A program made the translations under genes and the position numbers. From an uncultured Bacteroidia bacterium (lineage in GTDB: Bacteria; Bacteroidota; Bacteroidia; Bacteroidales; Prolixibacteraceae), in assembly GCA_903834845.1 (NCBI GenBank), contig CAILKW010000558.1, positions 1-47,792 of the forward strand: 47,792 nucleotides of DNA, written 5' to 3'. The notes below the pieces were generated by a model. That model saw only the letters and a program-made list of their open reading frames with translations, was not told where the DNA came from and searched no databases. Positions 17,748 through 27,730 of this stretch are shown here, piece after piece; within the stretch, counting starts at the first letter, position 1, and every line of letters begins with the position of its first letter.

Positions 17748-19889
17748 ATGAGAACACTAACAGTTCTGTTTCTAATTTTTGGTTTGACATTGCAGGCTCA
17801 AGACTATTCCATAAACGACAAGAGTTATTTTTTGGGCAGGGATTATTTTTTGCTTCGAAGTGGAAACGCTAAAATGGTAATACAGTGCGATAAGGCCGAT
17901 GTTGGCCCCGCTTTTACTTATATGCTTTTTGATGCATCTGAGCCCAATCAGAGTCAGCGGAAGGATGGAGCTTTCAATTATATTCCTCAAATCGGTTTTT
18001 CCTCTAGTGCCCTTGTTGTTATGATGAAAAAGGCCGGATTTAATGCCTTGGGCCATAATACTGTTACTGGTTGGATTGTCAGGAACGGCATACCATCTGT
18101 GGAAGCACAATGGTGGGCAAGTGGTGTTAAAGTTCGCGAAGTGATTACCCCCGTTTCATTGAATGGTGTTTTTAAGCGCACTATTACCCTTGAATCTGCC
18201 GACCTTGTTGCAGATGATTCGGTTAGACTGCAATTATCATTACCGGTGCCTGCTTCTTTTGCAAAAGGAAATACACTCGTTTGCCAAAATGAAAAGGTTT
18301 CAATCGCTATTTCGATATCAGGTGACTTACCAATGGTGATTTCTTCGTCAAAAGAAAGTATAGAAATAGGTCCGTTACCAATTAAAGTTGGAGAAAAAAA
18401 GGTGATTGAGTCGTATTTATTCCTGCAAATCCCTAATATAAAGCAGGATGATTTATTTTCAAAAGTTCGCACCGTTGAAAAATGGATTCAGGAAGAACTA
18501 AAATCTGTTGCCATTAAGTGGAAAAACTCCAATACACTTAGCACCAACGATATACTTATTCAAAACATGCACAACTATTGCCGATATATTTTACCTGCTT
18601 ATGTTTCGGACTTAGGCAAAATGGATGCTGGCATATTCGAATATGGTAATCAATGGGTTAGGGATGCTTCCAACACCGCGTTGGGTATGGTTCATATTGG
18701 TGAGTTTGAACTGGCACGTGCAATGTTGGAACACATGCTGAAAAATATGATAATAGATAATGGAACAACAATGATTGCCGGCAGTTTTGATGATCCTGAC
18801 AGAGAACAATACGATCAAATGGGTGAGTTCATGCATGTAATGAAAAGCTATGTTGACTGGACCGGAGATATTTCATTGTTAACAGAATACTCAGGCAAAA
18901 TCGTAAATATGGTTGAACGACCCTTAAAGCCTGAGTTTCGGGATTCGACAGGAATGGTGCATAACAGACGTGAATTTTGGGAACGCACTTTTGATGATGC
19001 ATACGAATTGGCTTATCAGACTTGGGTTATTGAAGGTTTGCGAGATGCTGCCGATTTATCGAAGTATTTTAAAGCTGAGGCTAAAGCCACATATTGGCGG
19101 GCAGAAGCTAATAAAACTTTAAAAGCCATGTTAACACATCCAACTATGAAATTGATTGATAATGACCATTTAATTAAGAGACGTAGTACATCAGGTGAGG
19201 TGGTGGATAAAGTGAAATTTTACGGATGGGTTTATGGAGCACCAGCTCAGTCTGAACAATTAAGTCGCTTAATGCCCGATGCCTCATTGGCTTTACCAAT
19301 AACCCTTAATATAATTGACCCAAAATCGGTTATCTCAAAAAACACTCTGACTGAATTGGAAAAACTTTGGAACGAACGTTGGTCTTTTGGCGGTTACGAC
19401 AGATACAATACAAGTTCGCAAGGTGATCAGCCTGGTCCCTGGACATTTGCCACAACTTTCATTATGCGTGCCCAACATGAAGCGGGTCAATTAGATATGA
19501 GCCGTCGCTCCTTTGAATGGTTGTATAATAATGCAGGAGGAAGAACAGGTGCATGGTTTGAAGAAATCCCAATCATTAGTGCACAAAGTGCTACTGCCGG
19601 TTTACTACCCTGGACTTCGGCGGAGGTTTCATATTTCATAGTCCACCACATGTTAGGTATTAAATTCATTGGTGAACAAATGGTTATTAAGCCCGTCCTG
19701 TATAAAGGTACTGCACCTCTAAAGGCCGATCTTCGTTTTCGTAAAGGTCGTATTGCTCTTGATATTAACGGGTATGGCTCCGTAATTTATGCCATTATTA
19801 ACAACAAAAAAGTGTATCCTGACAATAATGGAGCAATTGGAGTTCCTATGGACTTTATAACAGGTTCAATTCAGATATTTTGCAAATAG
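17748..19889 (+). CDS. Secreted six-hairpin glycosidase-like protein
   Basis: A 713-residue protein with a clear signal peptide (MRTLTVLFLIFGLTLQAQ). Residues of about 20-250 are beta-rich, and from about 270 an (alpha/alpha)6-barrel pattern appears with the segment YGNQWVRDASNTALGMVHIGEFELA-type helices, an E/D-rich 'DREQYDQMGEF' turn and a late 'FEEIP' loop followed by the WTSAEVSYFIVHHML helix. This layout suits six-hairpin glycosidases (clans of GH15/GH63/GH78-like enzymes), where acidic residues in the barrel loops act as catalysts. I cannot name the CAZy family or the substrate. Unlike many such genes in this phylum, it has no SusC/SusD pair next to it. Promoter TATCTTTG lies about 120 bases upstream. 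Confidence 0.7.
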   Translation: MRTLTVLFLIFGLTLQAQDYSINDKSYFLGRDYFLLRSGNAKMVIQCDKADVGPAFTYMLFDASEPNQSQRKDGAFNYIPQIGFSSSALVVMMKKAGFNALGHNTVTGWIVRNGIPSVEAQWWASGVKVREVITPVSLNGVFKRTITLESADLVADDSVRLQLSLPVPASFAKGNTLVCQNEKVSIAISISGDLPMVISSSKESIEIGPLPIKVGEKKVIESYLFLQIPNIKQDDLFSKVRTVEKWIQEELKSVAIKWKNSNTLSTNDILIQNMHNYCRYILPAYVSDLGKMDAGIFEYGNQWVRDASNTALGMVHIGEFELARAMLEHMLKNMIIDNGTTMIAGSFDDPDREQYDQMGEFMHVMKSYVDWTGDISLLTEYSGKIVNMVERPLKPEFRDSTGMVHNRREFWERTFDDAYELAYQTWVIEGLRDAADLSKYFKAEAKATYWRAEANKTLKAMLTHPTMKLIDNDHLIKRRSTSGEVVDKVKFYGWVYGAPAQSEQLSRLMPDASLALPITLNIIDPKSVISKNTLTELEKLWNERWSFGGYDRYNTSSQGDQPGPWTFATTFIMRAQHEAGQLDMSRRSFEWLYNNAGGRTGAWFEEIPIISAQSATAGLLPWTSAEVSYFIVHHMLGIKFIGEQMVIKPVLYKGTAPLKADLRFRKGRIALDINGYGSVIYAIINNKKVYPDNNGAIGVPMDFITGSIQIFCK

Positions 19890-19988
19890 ATTTTATAATT
19901 ACTAAAAATGAGAAAACATCTGCATTTTCTTCCGGGAATGTTTCAGGACCGTACGAGTCAGTGGAAAGTGTTTCTGGTTGTTTTTGAT

Positions 19989-19996
19989 TAATTTTG
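19989..19996 (+). promoter_or_regulatory. Candidate -7 element for rtcB
   Basis: TAATTTTG, a TAnnTTTG match, 20 bases before the rtcB ATG. No TTTG is seen at the normal spacing. Confidence 0.38.
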
Positions 19997-20015
19997 TAAA
20001 AATCAATGTAATGAA

Positions 20016-21185
20016 ATGAAAAGAGTAATATCAACCGAAAAAGTCCCCATTAAACTATGGCTTGATGAAATTGAGGATGGTGCCCTACGACAGGCAAAGA
20101 ACCTTGCAAATTTGCCTTTTATTTTTAAACATTTGGCTATTATGCCCGATGCCCATGAAGGGTACGGAATGCCGATAGGAGGTGTTCTGGCTACGAATAA
20201 CGTTGTTATTCCAAATGCTGTAGGTGTGGATATCGGTTGTGGAATGTGTGCAGTCAAAACCAGCCTTACAAATATTGATAAATTGCAATTACAGTCTATT
20301 GTTGAGTTGATTAAGCAACGTATTCCTGTTGGTTTTAAACATCAGGAAAAGCGGCAGGATGATAATCTTATGCCAAAAGGTTATTTAATTGATGACATGC
20401 AGGTAATAAAAAAAGAATATAATTCGGCACTAAAACAAATTGGAACTTTGGGTGGAGGAAATCATTTTATTGAAATACAAAAGGGAGATGATGGTTTTAT
20501 CTGGATTATGATACATTCAGGGTCACGGAATCTTGGTAAAAAAGTTGCAGATTATTACAATAAAATCGCCGTTAAGTTAAATGAAATGTGGTTTTCGCAA
20601 GTTGAAAAGGCAAAAGAACTTGCGTTTTTTCCAATACAAACTAAAGAAGCAAAAGAATATTTTGACGAAATGAGCTATTGTGTTGAGTTTGCGCTGTCGA
20701 ATCGCCGGTTGATGATGGAAAATGCAAAAGGATGTTTTCAGGATTCATTAAATTTAAGCATTGAATTTGCACCTATTATAAACATAGCTCACAACTACGC
20801 CCGATGGGAAAACCATTTTAACACGGATGTAATTGTACACCGCAAAGGAGCTACTTCGGCCAAAGTTGGCGAAATAGGCATAATACCAGGATCTCAGGGA
20901 ACGAAATCTTATATTGTTGAAGGAATAGGAAACGCCGATTCTTTTATGTCGTGTTCGCATGGAGCAGGTCGAAAAATGGGAAGGAAACAAGCTCAACGGG
21001 AGTTAAACCTTGAAAATGAAATACAAGCTATGGAAAAGCAGGGTATTATTCACAATATTAAATCTGTATCTGATTTGGATGAAGCTTCAGGAGCGTATAA
21101 AGATATTGATATTGTGATGGAAAATCAAAAAGACCTTGTTAGAATCCTTGTCGGATTAAAACCGCTTGCCGTTGTTAAAGGTTAA
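20016..21185 (+). CDS. rtcB: RtcB family RNA ligase
   Basis: A 389-residue RtcB, which joins RNA 2',3'-cyclic phosphate or 3'-phosphate ends to 5'-OH ends using GTP and Mn2+. Metal and guanylate residues are visible in order: MPDAHEG (near 45), VGVDIGCGM (near 70, with the metal Asp and Cys), GGGNHFIE (near 148), HSGSRNLGK (near 168), and the guanylated-His motif SCSHGAGRKMGR (near 312). It is shorter than E. coli RtcB (408) and belongs to the compact bacterial group. No archease, RtcA or PrfH-type release factor gene is adjacent, so its RNA target (repair of cleaved tRNA or rRNA) is inferred. Confidence 0.93.
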   Translation: MKRVISTEKVPIKLWLDEIEDGALRQAKNLANLPFIFKHLAIMPDAHEGYGMPIGGVLATNNVVIPNAVGVDIGCGMCAVKTSLTNIDKLQLQSIVELIKQRIPVGFKHQEKRQDDNLMPKGYLIDDMQVIKKEYNSALKQIGTLGGGNHFIEIQKGDDGFIWIMIHSGSRNLGKKVADYYNKIAVKLNEMWFSQVEKAKELAFFPIQTKEAKEYFDEMSYCVEFALSNRRLMMENAKGCFQDSLNLSIEFAPIINIAHNYARWENHFNTDVIVHRKGATSAKVGEIGIIPGSQGTKSYIVEGIGNADSFMSCSHGAGRKMGRKQAQRELNLENEIQAMEKQGIIHNIKSVSDLDEASGAYKDIDIVMENQKDLVRILVGLKPLAVVKG

Positions 21186-21223
21186 TTTCAAAATGAGATA
21201 TACTAATCTTCAATATTTTAGGC

Positions 21224-21231
21224 TATCTTTG
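21224..21231 (+). promoter_or_regulatory. Candidate -7 element for the RND efflux operon
   Basis: TATCTTTG followed by CC, an exact Bacteroidota -7 box, 52 bases before the adaptor gene. No convincing -33 TTTG. Confidence 0.45.
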
Positions 21232-21282
21232 CCTGAGTTACAAAAAAGCAAATAAATTATCTATTAGAAATACATATAAAAC

Positions 21283-22464
21283 ATGAATACAATTATGCAC
21301 ATAAGAATGCTGGCAACCCTAATAATTCTGTTTGCCGCTATTTCGTGTAACAATAAGCCAAATGGTGGTCAGGCAGGAAGCGGAGGACTGATAAAAGAAT
21401 ACCCGGTAATTGATGTAAAGTCTCAGTCAACTCATCTTTTCAAGGATTACCCAACTAAACTTCAAGGTCAGCAGACTGTTGAAATCAGGTCGAAAATTGC
21501 AGGATACATTGAGCAAATCATGATTGACGAAGGTGCTTTTGTGAAAAAAGGTCAGGTGCTTTTCCGTTTGAATGACAACGATATTCAGGCTACCGTACGT
21601 TCCGCCGAAGCTCAAGTAAAAGTTGCCGAAGCCGATGTTTACACAGCTCAGGTGAATGTAGAAAAAACCAAACCATTGGTAGAAAAGAACATTATCAGCA
21701 AGTTTGACTTACAGTCAGTTGAATCAACACAACGATCGAAGGAGGCCCAGCTGGCACAAGCAAAAGCTAATCTGGAAAATGCAAAGGCTAACTTACAATA
21801 CACTTTGATTTCAAGTCCTGCCGAAGGAACAATCGGAACCTTTCCTTTCCGCGTCGGCAGTTTGGTAAGCAGTTCTACTATTGAACCACTTACAACAGTC
21901 TCTAATATGGTAAAAATGTATGCCTATTTTTCCTTTAACGAAAAGGAATTCCTGCTAATAACCAAAGTACTCGAAGGAAAGACACTTCAGGAAAAGTTCA
22001 CCAAATTGCCTCCAATATCACTCATTCTTGCTGACAACACAGTCTATGAATTACCCGGTAATATTGAGACTGCCAGTGGATTGATTGATCAGCAGACTGG
22101 TGCAGTAAATGTTCGTGCAGGTTTTCCCAATCCTGACGGACTATTGCGAAGCGGTGGAAGCGGATTGGTTCGTATTCCTCAATATATTGATTCAGTGATT
22201 ATTATTCCGCAAAAGACGACTTATGAGTTGCAGGGTAAGCATTTTGTTTATGTAGTTGGATCCGACAATAAAGTATTAAATACCGAAATCGAAATATTAG
22301 CCGGGAACCTGAAAGATTCGTACATTGTGACTAATGGGCTGAAAGTAGGCGACAGAATTGTATATGAAGGAATTGCCTCCTTACGAAACGATATTGAAAT
22401 TAAACCGAAAATAATTGAGACTGGAAACCTTTCAGAAAACGTACCAAACAAGGTTAAAAACTAA
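21283..22464 (+). CDS. RND efflux periplasmic adaptor (membrane fusion) lipoprotein
   Basis: A 393-residue AcrA/MexA-type adaptor bridging the inner-membrane pump and the outer-membrane channel. A lipobox-like end of the signal sequence (FAAISC, Cys22) indicates a lipid-anchored periplasmic protein. The usual domains follow: a barrel-sandwich half (VEIRSKIAGYIEQI, near 70), the paired coiled-coil hairpin (about 95-165, rich in A, K, E), the second half-motif (LISSPAEGTIG) and the beta-barrel/membrane-proximal part. It is the first gene of a three-gene operon with 13 bases to the pump gene. Confidence 0.95.
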   Translation: MNTIMHIRMLATLIILFAAISCNNKPNGGQAGSGGLIKEYPVIDVKSQSTHLFKDYPTKLQGQQTVEIRSKIAGYIEQIMIDEGAFVKKGQVLFRLNDNDIQATVRSAEAQVKVAEADVYTAQVNVEKTKPLVEKNIISKFDLQSVESTQRSKEAQLAQAKANLENAKANLQYTLISSPAEGTIGTFPFRVGSLVSSSTIEPLTTVSNMVKMYAYFSFNEKEFLLITKVLEGKTLQEKFTKLPPISLILADNTVYELPGNIETASGLIDQQTGAVNVRAGFPNPDGLLRSGGSGLVRIPQYIDSVIIIPQKTTYELQGKHFVYVVGSDNKVLNTEIEILAGNLKDSYIVTNGLKVGDRIVYEGIASLRNDIEIKPKIIETGNLSENVPNKVKN

Positions 22465-22477
22465 AACCGGAAAAATC

Positions 22478-25400
22478 ATGTTCAGAAGATTTATAGAACG
22501 TCCGATTCTGTCCTCGGTCATTTCAATAATAATTGTCATACTTGGAGTTCTTAGTCTGGTAAGCCTCCCCATAGAACAATATCCAGACATTGCACCGCCA
22601 ACAATCAGGGTTTCTGCCTCTTACACAGGTGCAAATGCTGAAACCGTGCTTAAAAGTGTGGTTATCCCTCTCGAAGAACAAATCAACGGCGTAGAAAACA
22701 TGACTTATATGGCTTCGTCTGCCAGTAACGATGGCTCCGCTTCAATAGAAGTGTTCTTTAAACAAGGAATTAATGCAGATATGGCAGCAGTGAATGTCCA
22801 AAACCGGGTTGCGCGTGCCACCAGTTTGCTGCCTGCTGAGGTAATTCGTGCTGGTGTAATCACAGCCAAACGCCAGAACAGCATGTTGTTAGTATTTTCG
22901 TTATTCTGCGAAAATGACGAATTTGACGAGATATTCTTACAGAATTATAGTAAAATCAACCTTTTACCGCAGATTCAGCGAGTGAACGGAGTAGGTGAAG
23001 CGATGGTTTTTGGTGCCAAAGATTACTCAATGCGAATATGGCTGAAACCCGATATTATGGCTACATATAGTTTGATTCCATCGGATATAATTGCATCACT
23101 TACCGAGCAAAATCTTGAAGCAGCACCCGGCCGTTTGGGTGAATTGAACGGTCAAACTTTTGAGTACGTCATAAAATATAAAGGGAAACTCACACAACCA
23201 ATTGAATTTGAAAATATTGTAATAAGAGCTGACAAAGACGGAAATATTCTGAGACTGAAAGATGTGGCACGGGTCGAGATGGGTGCATTAAATTATTCGA
23301 TTTCAACCGCTGCTATGAACAAACCCGGAATCACTATGGCTGTTTTTCAGGCAACAGGCTCGAATGCTCGTAATGTAATCATTGAAGCAAAAAAAGTACT
23401 TGACGAGGCTTCAAAATCTTTTCCGCACGGCATTAAATACAAAATACAGGTTGATGCAAATGAATTTCTCGACAGTTCGATTTCAAAAGTTCTCAAAACT
23501 TTGTTGGAGGCTTTTATTTTGGTATTTATCGTGGTTTTTGTTTTCCTTCAGAACTTTAGGGCAACACTTATTCCTGCTATTGCAGTACCCGTGTCAATTA
23601 TCGGCACTTTTTTCTTTCTGAATTTATTCGGATTCACTATCAACCTGCTCACTCTTTTTGCTCTTGTACTTGCAATCGGGATTGTTGTTGACGATGCTAT
23701 TGTAGTTGTTGAAGCGGTTCATGCCAAAATTGATCAGGGTGCAAAAAATTCACTCGAAGCAGCAGTTTCAGCCATGGACGAAATTTCAACAGCTATCGTT
23801 TCTATTACCCTTGTGATGTCGGCAGTTTTCATACCGGTTACATTTATTACCGGAACTACAGGTGTATTCTATAAACAATTCGGCATTACACTGGCCGTAG
23901 CAATTGTCATTTCGGCAGTTAACGCACTGACGCTTAGCCCTGCCCTTTGCGCAATTTTTCTGAAACCAAACAGCGAAAGTTCGTTGCATAACAAAGGTAT
24001 TATGCAACGGTTTTATTCGATATTCAATGTTGTATTCGACAATATGACTTCCCGTTATAAAAAAACAACAAACTTCTTCATAGCTAAAAAATGGGTTGCT
24101 ATTGCGATGATCATCATTTTTTCAAGTGGATTATGGATTCTGGTGAAAACTACACCTTCTGGTTTTGTCCCGTCAGAAGATATGGGACGATTGTTTGTTG
24201 ATATAGGTCTTCCACCGGCAACATCAATGGAGCAGACCAAAAAAATAGTTATGCAGGTTGACCTTATGATTGCAAGTATTCCCGAAATGGAAGGAAGAAC
24301 GGCAATTGTAGGAAATTCTTTGATCAGCGGTCGTGGAAGTTCTTATGGAATGTTAATCTGTAGCATGAAACCATTCGAACAACGAAAAGGCAAAGGTCAG
24401 GACATAAACAGCGTGATTGCCAAACTTTACATGATGACAGCACAAATTAAAGGTGCGAAAATCATCATTTTTACACCTCCAATGGTACCGGGATTCAGTA
24501 TTTCAGGAGGCTTTGAACTCAAATTAGAAGACAAAACAGGAGGTGACATCAAACAGTTTGAACAAAACTCCCGACAGTTTCTGTCAGCATTAAATCAACG
24601 ACCTGAAATTCAGTATGCTATGACTTCATTTAATACCAACTTCCCACAATATCAGGTTGATGTAAATGTTGCACGTTGCAAACAATCTGGTATAACTGTC
24701 AGTTCTGTATTATCGGCATTGCAGGGCTACGTTGGCGGTTTTTATGCTTCCGATTTTAACCGATTCGGGAAACAGTACCGTATTATGGTGCAGGCAGAAC
24801 CCAGATACAGAGGAAATCCCGATGATTTGAATAGTATTTTCGTTCGGACTTCAAACGGAGAAATGGCTGCGATTACCGAATTTATCTCATTGAAAAGAGT
24901 TTTCGGTCCCGAGAATATTACGCGCTTTAATATGTACACTTCTATTGCTGTTAACGGATCTCCAAACTTCGGATTCAGCAGCGGCGATGCAATTAAAGCT
25001 GTTCAGGAAGTAGCCTTACAAACTCTTCCACCTGGTTACGGATACGAATTTTCAGGATTGACACGTGAAGAAATGGCCTCCGGCAACCAATCACTTTTGA
25101 TATTTCTTTTGAGTGTCGTATTTGTTTACTTCCTCCTCGCAGCTCAGTACGAAAGTTTTATCATGCCGTTTTCGATTATTTTTTCGCTTCCTATCGGGAT
25201 AGCAGGCTCATTTATCTTCGCGAAAATTTTGGGAGTTGAAAACAACATTTACCTTCAAATATCACTGATAATGCTTATTGGTTTGCTTGCCAAAAATGCT
25301 ATCCTCATTGTAGAGTTTGCCTTGCAGCGCCGTCATCGCGGAATGAGCATTGTCAATGCTGCTATCGAAGGTTCAACCGCACGTTTGCGACCAATTTTGA

Positions 25401-25630
25401 TGACTTCATTCGCCTTTATATTCGGACTTATCCCGCTTGTAATCGGTGGCGGAGTTGGTGCCAATGCAAACCGTTCAATTGGAGTCGGTGCTGTAGGTGG
25501 TATGTTTATAGGCACAATGATAGGAATTCTTGTCATACCTACCATGTTTGTAATCTTCCAAACAATTCAGGAAAAAATTACTAAGCCTGAAAAACCGGAA
25601 ATTACCGGAATAAACGATTTTGAAGCTTAG
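22478..25630 (+). CDS. RND (HAE1 family) efflux transporter, AcrB-like
   Basis: A 1050-residue proton-driven multidrug exporter of the inner membrane. I chose the ATG at 22478 because MFRRFIERPILSSVIS is the standard start; an in-frame ATG at 22415 lies inside the adaptor gene. The protein shows twelve expected membrane segments, the AcrB-like N-terminal SLPIEQYPDIAPP motif, the proton-relay pair in 'LVLAIGIVVDDAIVVVE' of TM4 (near residue 405), 'SALTLSPALCA'-like helix ends, and the second-half LLAKNAILIVEFA. Full length and both halves intact. Together with its neighbours it forms a tripartite pump; the substrates are not predictable. Confidence 0.97.
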   Translation: MFRRFIERPILSSVISIIIVILGVLSLVSLPIEQYPDIAPPTIRVSASYTGANAETVLKSVVIPLEEQINGVENMTYMASSASNDGSASIEVFFKQGINADMAAVNVQNRVARATSLLPAEVIRAGVITAKRQNSMLLVFSLFCENDEFDEIFLQNYSKINLLPQIQRVNGVGEAMVFGAKDYSMRIWLKPDIMATYSLIPSDIIASLTEQNLEAAPGRLGELNGQTFEYVIKYKGKLTQPIEFENIVIRADKDGNILRLKDVARVEMGALNYSISTAAMNKPGITMAVFQATGSNARNVIIEAKKVLDEASKSFPHGIKYKIQVDANEFLDSSISKVLKTLLEAFILVFIVVFVFLQNFRATLIPAIAVPVSIIGTFFFLNLFGFTINLLTLFALVLAIGIVVDDAIVVVEAVHAKIDQGAKNSLEAAVSAMDEISTAIVSITLVMSAVFIPVTFITGTTGVFYKQFGITLAVAIVISAVNALTLSPALCAIFLKPNSESSLHNKGIMQRFYSIFNVVFDNMTSRYKKTTNFFIAKKWVAIAMIIIFSSGLWILVKTTPSGFVPSEDMGRLFVDIGLPPATSMEQTKKIVMQVDLMIASIPEMEGRTAIVGNSLISGRGSSYGMLICSMKPFEQRKGKGQDINSVIAKLYMMTAQIKGAKIIIFTPPMVPGFSISGGFELKLEDKTGGDIKQFEQNSRQFLSALNQRPEIQYAMTSFNTNFPQYQVDVNVARCKQSGITVSSVLSALQGYVGGFYASDFNRFGKQYRIMVQAEPRYRGNPDDLNSIFVRTSNGEMAAITEFISLKRVFGPENITRFNMYTSIAVNGSPNFGFSSGDAIKAVQEVALQTLPPGYGYEFSGLTREEMASGNQSLLIFLLSVVFVYFLLAAQYESFIMPFSIIFSLPIGIAGSFIFAKILGVENNIYLQISLIMLIGLLAKNAILIVEFALQRRHRGMSIVNAAIEGSTARLRPILMTSFAFIFGLIPLVIGGGVGANANRSIGVGAVGGMFIGTMIGILVIPTMFVIFQTIQEKITKPEKPEITGINDFEA

Positions 25631-25658
25631 TTTTACCTGAAAAATCATAAAATTAAAA

Positions 25659-27050
25659 ATGAAAACAACTTCAATAAAACATATTATTCTGATCTCCGTC
25701 CTGACTGGAATTATGATTTCGTGTAATACTATGGTTCAGTTCCAGCGTGAAAAAGTCAACACTGACGGTCTTTACGGCAGTTCAGCCACCACCGATACCG
25801 CTACAATCGCTGACAAACCCTGGGAAGAGCTTTTTACCGAAACAACACTGCACCAGCTTATTCAGGAAGGTTTGGATAACAATCCTGATCTGAGGATTGC
25901 AGTACAAAGAGTTTTGGAAGCTGAGGCCTATTTTTCGCAAAGTAAAGCAGCACTTTTGCCAGGTATTTCAGCCAAAGGAACAGCAACCTATATCCGTAAT
26001 CCTGAGTCTGTTTATCCTGACGGTCCGCGCGAGATAAACTCCAATCAACTTGGAATTGAAGCAAGTTGGGAAATTGATTTGTGGGGTAAACTTCGCAGCT
26101 CAAAACGAGCAGCTTACGCCAATTTGCTGGCTGGTGATGCCGGTCAAAAAGCAGTTCAGACTCGTCTGATTGCCAATATTGCCTCAACTTATTACAGCCT
26201 TATTGGGTTGGATGCAAAACTGATTATAACACGTCAGACGGTTAAAAACAATATTGATTTGGTTGAAACCATAAAAGCACTTAAAGAAAGTGGAAAAGTT
26301 ACCGGAGCTGCCGTTGTACAAAGCGAAGCTGCCCGCTATGCTGCCGAAGTAACGATTCCTGATCTGGAACAACAGATTCGTGAAACAGAAAACACTCTTT
26401 GCCTTTTGCTGGGACGTGTTCCGGGAACTATCCAAAGGGGAAAAATTGACGAACAAGCTCTGTCATCTGTTTTGAACACAGGTATTCCTGCTCAATTACT
26501 TGATAACCGGCCCGATGTGATGCAGGCTTTATATGGTGTGATGAATGCTTATGAAATTACAAATAATGCCCGTGCAGGTTTTTACCCTGCGCTGACATTG
26601 ACTGCCTCAACCGGATTTGCAGCTACCGACCTCAATCAGTTGCTCGACCCAAAATCGTTTGCTGCCAATGTAATAGGCGGCCTTGCTCAGCCTCTGTTTA
26701 ATAGGAAGGTGAATGTAACACGACTAAAAGTTGCCAGAGCGCAGCAGGAAGAGGCTTTGATCAATTTCCGAAATACCTTGTTGAAAGCAGGCCAGGAAGT
26801 AAACAATTCACTTGGTTCATACCAATCATCGGTTCAGAAAATAGCTTTGCGTAAGTTACAGCTTGAGGCATTGGTCAAATCTGTTGACTACACCAAAGAA
26901 TTGTTGAACTATGGTTCTGCCAACTACACCGAAGTCCTTAATGCACAAACGAATCTATTGTCGGCCCAGTTAAGCAGTGTGAACGACCGTCTGCAGCAAC
27001 TTAATGCAGTGGTGTCGTTGTACAGGGCACTTGGAGGAGGATGGAAGTAA
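25659..27050 (+). CDS. Outer-membrane efflux channel lipoprotein (OprM/NodT family)
   Basis: A 463-residue TolC-like channel, third gene of the RND operon, 28 bases after the pump. The signal peptide ends in a lipobox (GIMISC, Cys22). Two internally similar halves of the outer-membrane factor fold are seen: PWEELFTETTLHQLIQEGLDNNPDL-type repeats in the first half and 'NRPDVMQALYGVMNAYE' and 'LNYGSANYTEVLNAQTNLLSAQ' in the second. Conserved GASWEIDLWGK-like segment (EASWEIDLWGKLRSSK) near 125. NodT-type lipoproteins are the usual partners of HAE1 pumps in this phylum. Confidence 0.95.
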   Translation: MKTTSIKHIILISVLTGIMISCNTMVQFQREKVNTDGLYGSSATTDTATIADKPWEELFTETTLHQLIQEGLDNNPDLRIAVQRVLEAEAYFSQSKAALLPGISAKGTATYIRNPESVYPDGPREINSNQLGIEASWEIDLWGKLRSSKRAAYANLLAGDAGQKAVQTRLIANIASTYYSLIGLDAKLIITRQTVKNNIDLVETIKALKESGKVTGAAVVQSEAARYAAEVTIPDLEQQIRETENTLCLLLGRVPGTIQRGKIDEQALSSVLNTGIPAQLLDNRPDVMQALYGVMNAYEITNNARAGFYPALTLTASTGFAATDLNQLLDPKSFAANVIGGLAQPLFNRKVNVTRLKVARAQQEEALINFRNTLLKAGQEVNNSLGSYQSSVQKIALRKLQLEALVKSVDYTKELLNYGSANYTEVLNAQTNLLSAQLSSVNDRLQQLNAVVSLYRALGGGWK

Positions 27051-27523
27051 AATCAGGCAATAAACTGTAAAACATGATACCGCAACCGGTGCAATTGCAT
27101 GGGATGAAAATATTGAAATATGTCCTGATAATCTTTATTTGAAGATAAAGGGTTATACTTTTGATAATTGGAAGCGAATTGAGAATGGTCAGGCCATTCA
27201 GAAAATCTCCCCTCTGGTATAGAATTTTGTTAGAAAGGATTGGTTTGAGTTATAAAAAGTTGTTAAAAACAGTATTGGTGTAACACAGATTTGCCTAAGC
27301 CGCCGAAAACAGCCCTTTTAGCCGAATTTAATACAGACAACAATATGCAATCCTTATAAACGGGAACTATTACCTATAATTTTGAACTTCAATAAGATAG
27401 AAGTGTAGGTTGGCAATGAATAACGTTAAATTAATTGGATATATTTCACTAAAAAAGTTTGTGATTGCCATCTAATTATTTATAATTTTGCAATTGCAAG
27501 CATAAAAATTAAAACTATGAGTC
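27051..27523. other. Gap with a short decayed reading frame and the vapBC promoter
   Basis: In this 473-base stretch a start-less frame of about 52 codons (27064-27222) reads like the end of a small protein (TGAIAWDENIEICPDNLYLK); it ends in a stop and has no ATG. The remainder is AT-rich and unassigned up to the vapBC promoter at 27458-27490. It marks the left edge of the accessory island. Confidence 0.4.
27458..27490 (+). promoter_or_regulatory. vapBC promoter
   Basis: TTTG (27458-27461), 21 bases, TAATTTTG (27483-27490): both boxes of the Bacteroidota housekeeping promoter. The -7 box overlaps a perfect 12-base palindrome TTGCAATTGCAA (27488-27499), a reasonable operator for the antitoxin. 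It is 33 bases before the antitoxin ATG. Confidence 0.6.
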
Positions 27524-27730
27524 ATGGAATCAACATCTTTGTATATTAAAATTTCAACACTTCCTCAACCAATTCATAATGAGATTGTTGATTATATGGA
27601 TTTTTTGATTCACAAACATAAACACCTTAAGGAAAGTATTCATCCAAAGGCTGGTTGTATGAAGGGATTTTTTAAAATGAGTCCTGATTTTAATGAACCA
27701 TTGGAGGATTTTAAAGAATACATGAAATGA
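27524..27730 (+). CDS. VapB-like antitoxin (DUF2281 family)
   Basis: A 68-residue small protein whose C-terminal half contains the DUF2281 signature (AGCMKGFFKMSPDFNEPLED, followed by FKEYM), normally the toxin-binding tail. The N-terminal part (TLPQPIHNEIVDYMDFLI) is a helical segment of the kind that dimerises. Its stop overlaps the start of the PIN toxin gene by four bases (ATGA), which is typical of translational coupling in toxin-antitoxin pairs. It should bind and neutralise that toxin and repress the operon. Confidence 0.85.
   Translation: MESTSLYIKISTLPQPIHNEIVDYMDFLIHKHKHLKESIHPKAGCMKGFFKMSPDFNEPLEDFKEYMK

Noticed and set aside
19908-19991. 27-codon frame MRKHLHFLPGMFQDRTSQ upstream of rtcB
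   Set aside because: No known family, no clear ribosome site, and its end overlaps the candidate rtcB -7 box. It could be a small gene or remnant, but support is insufficient.
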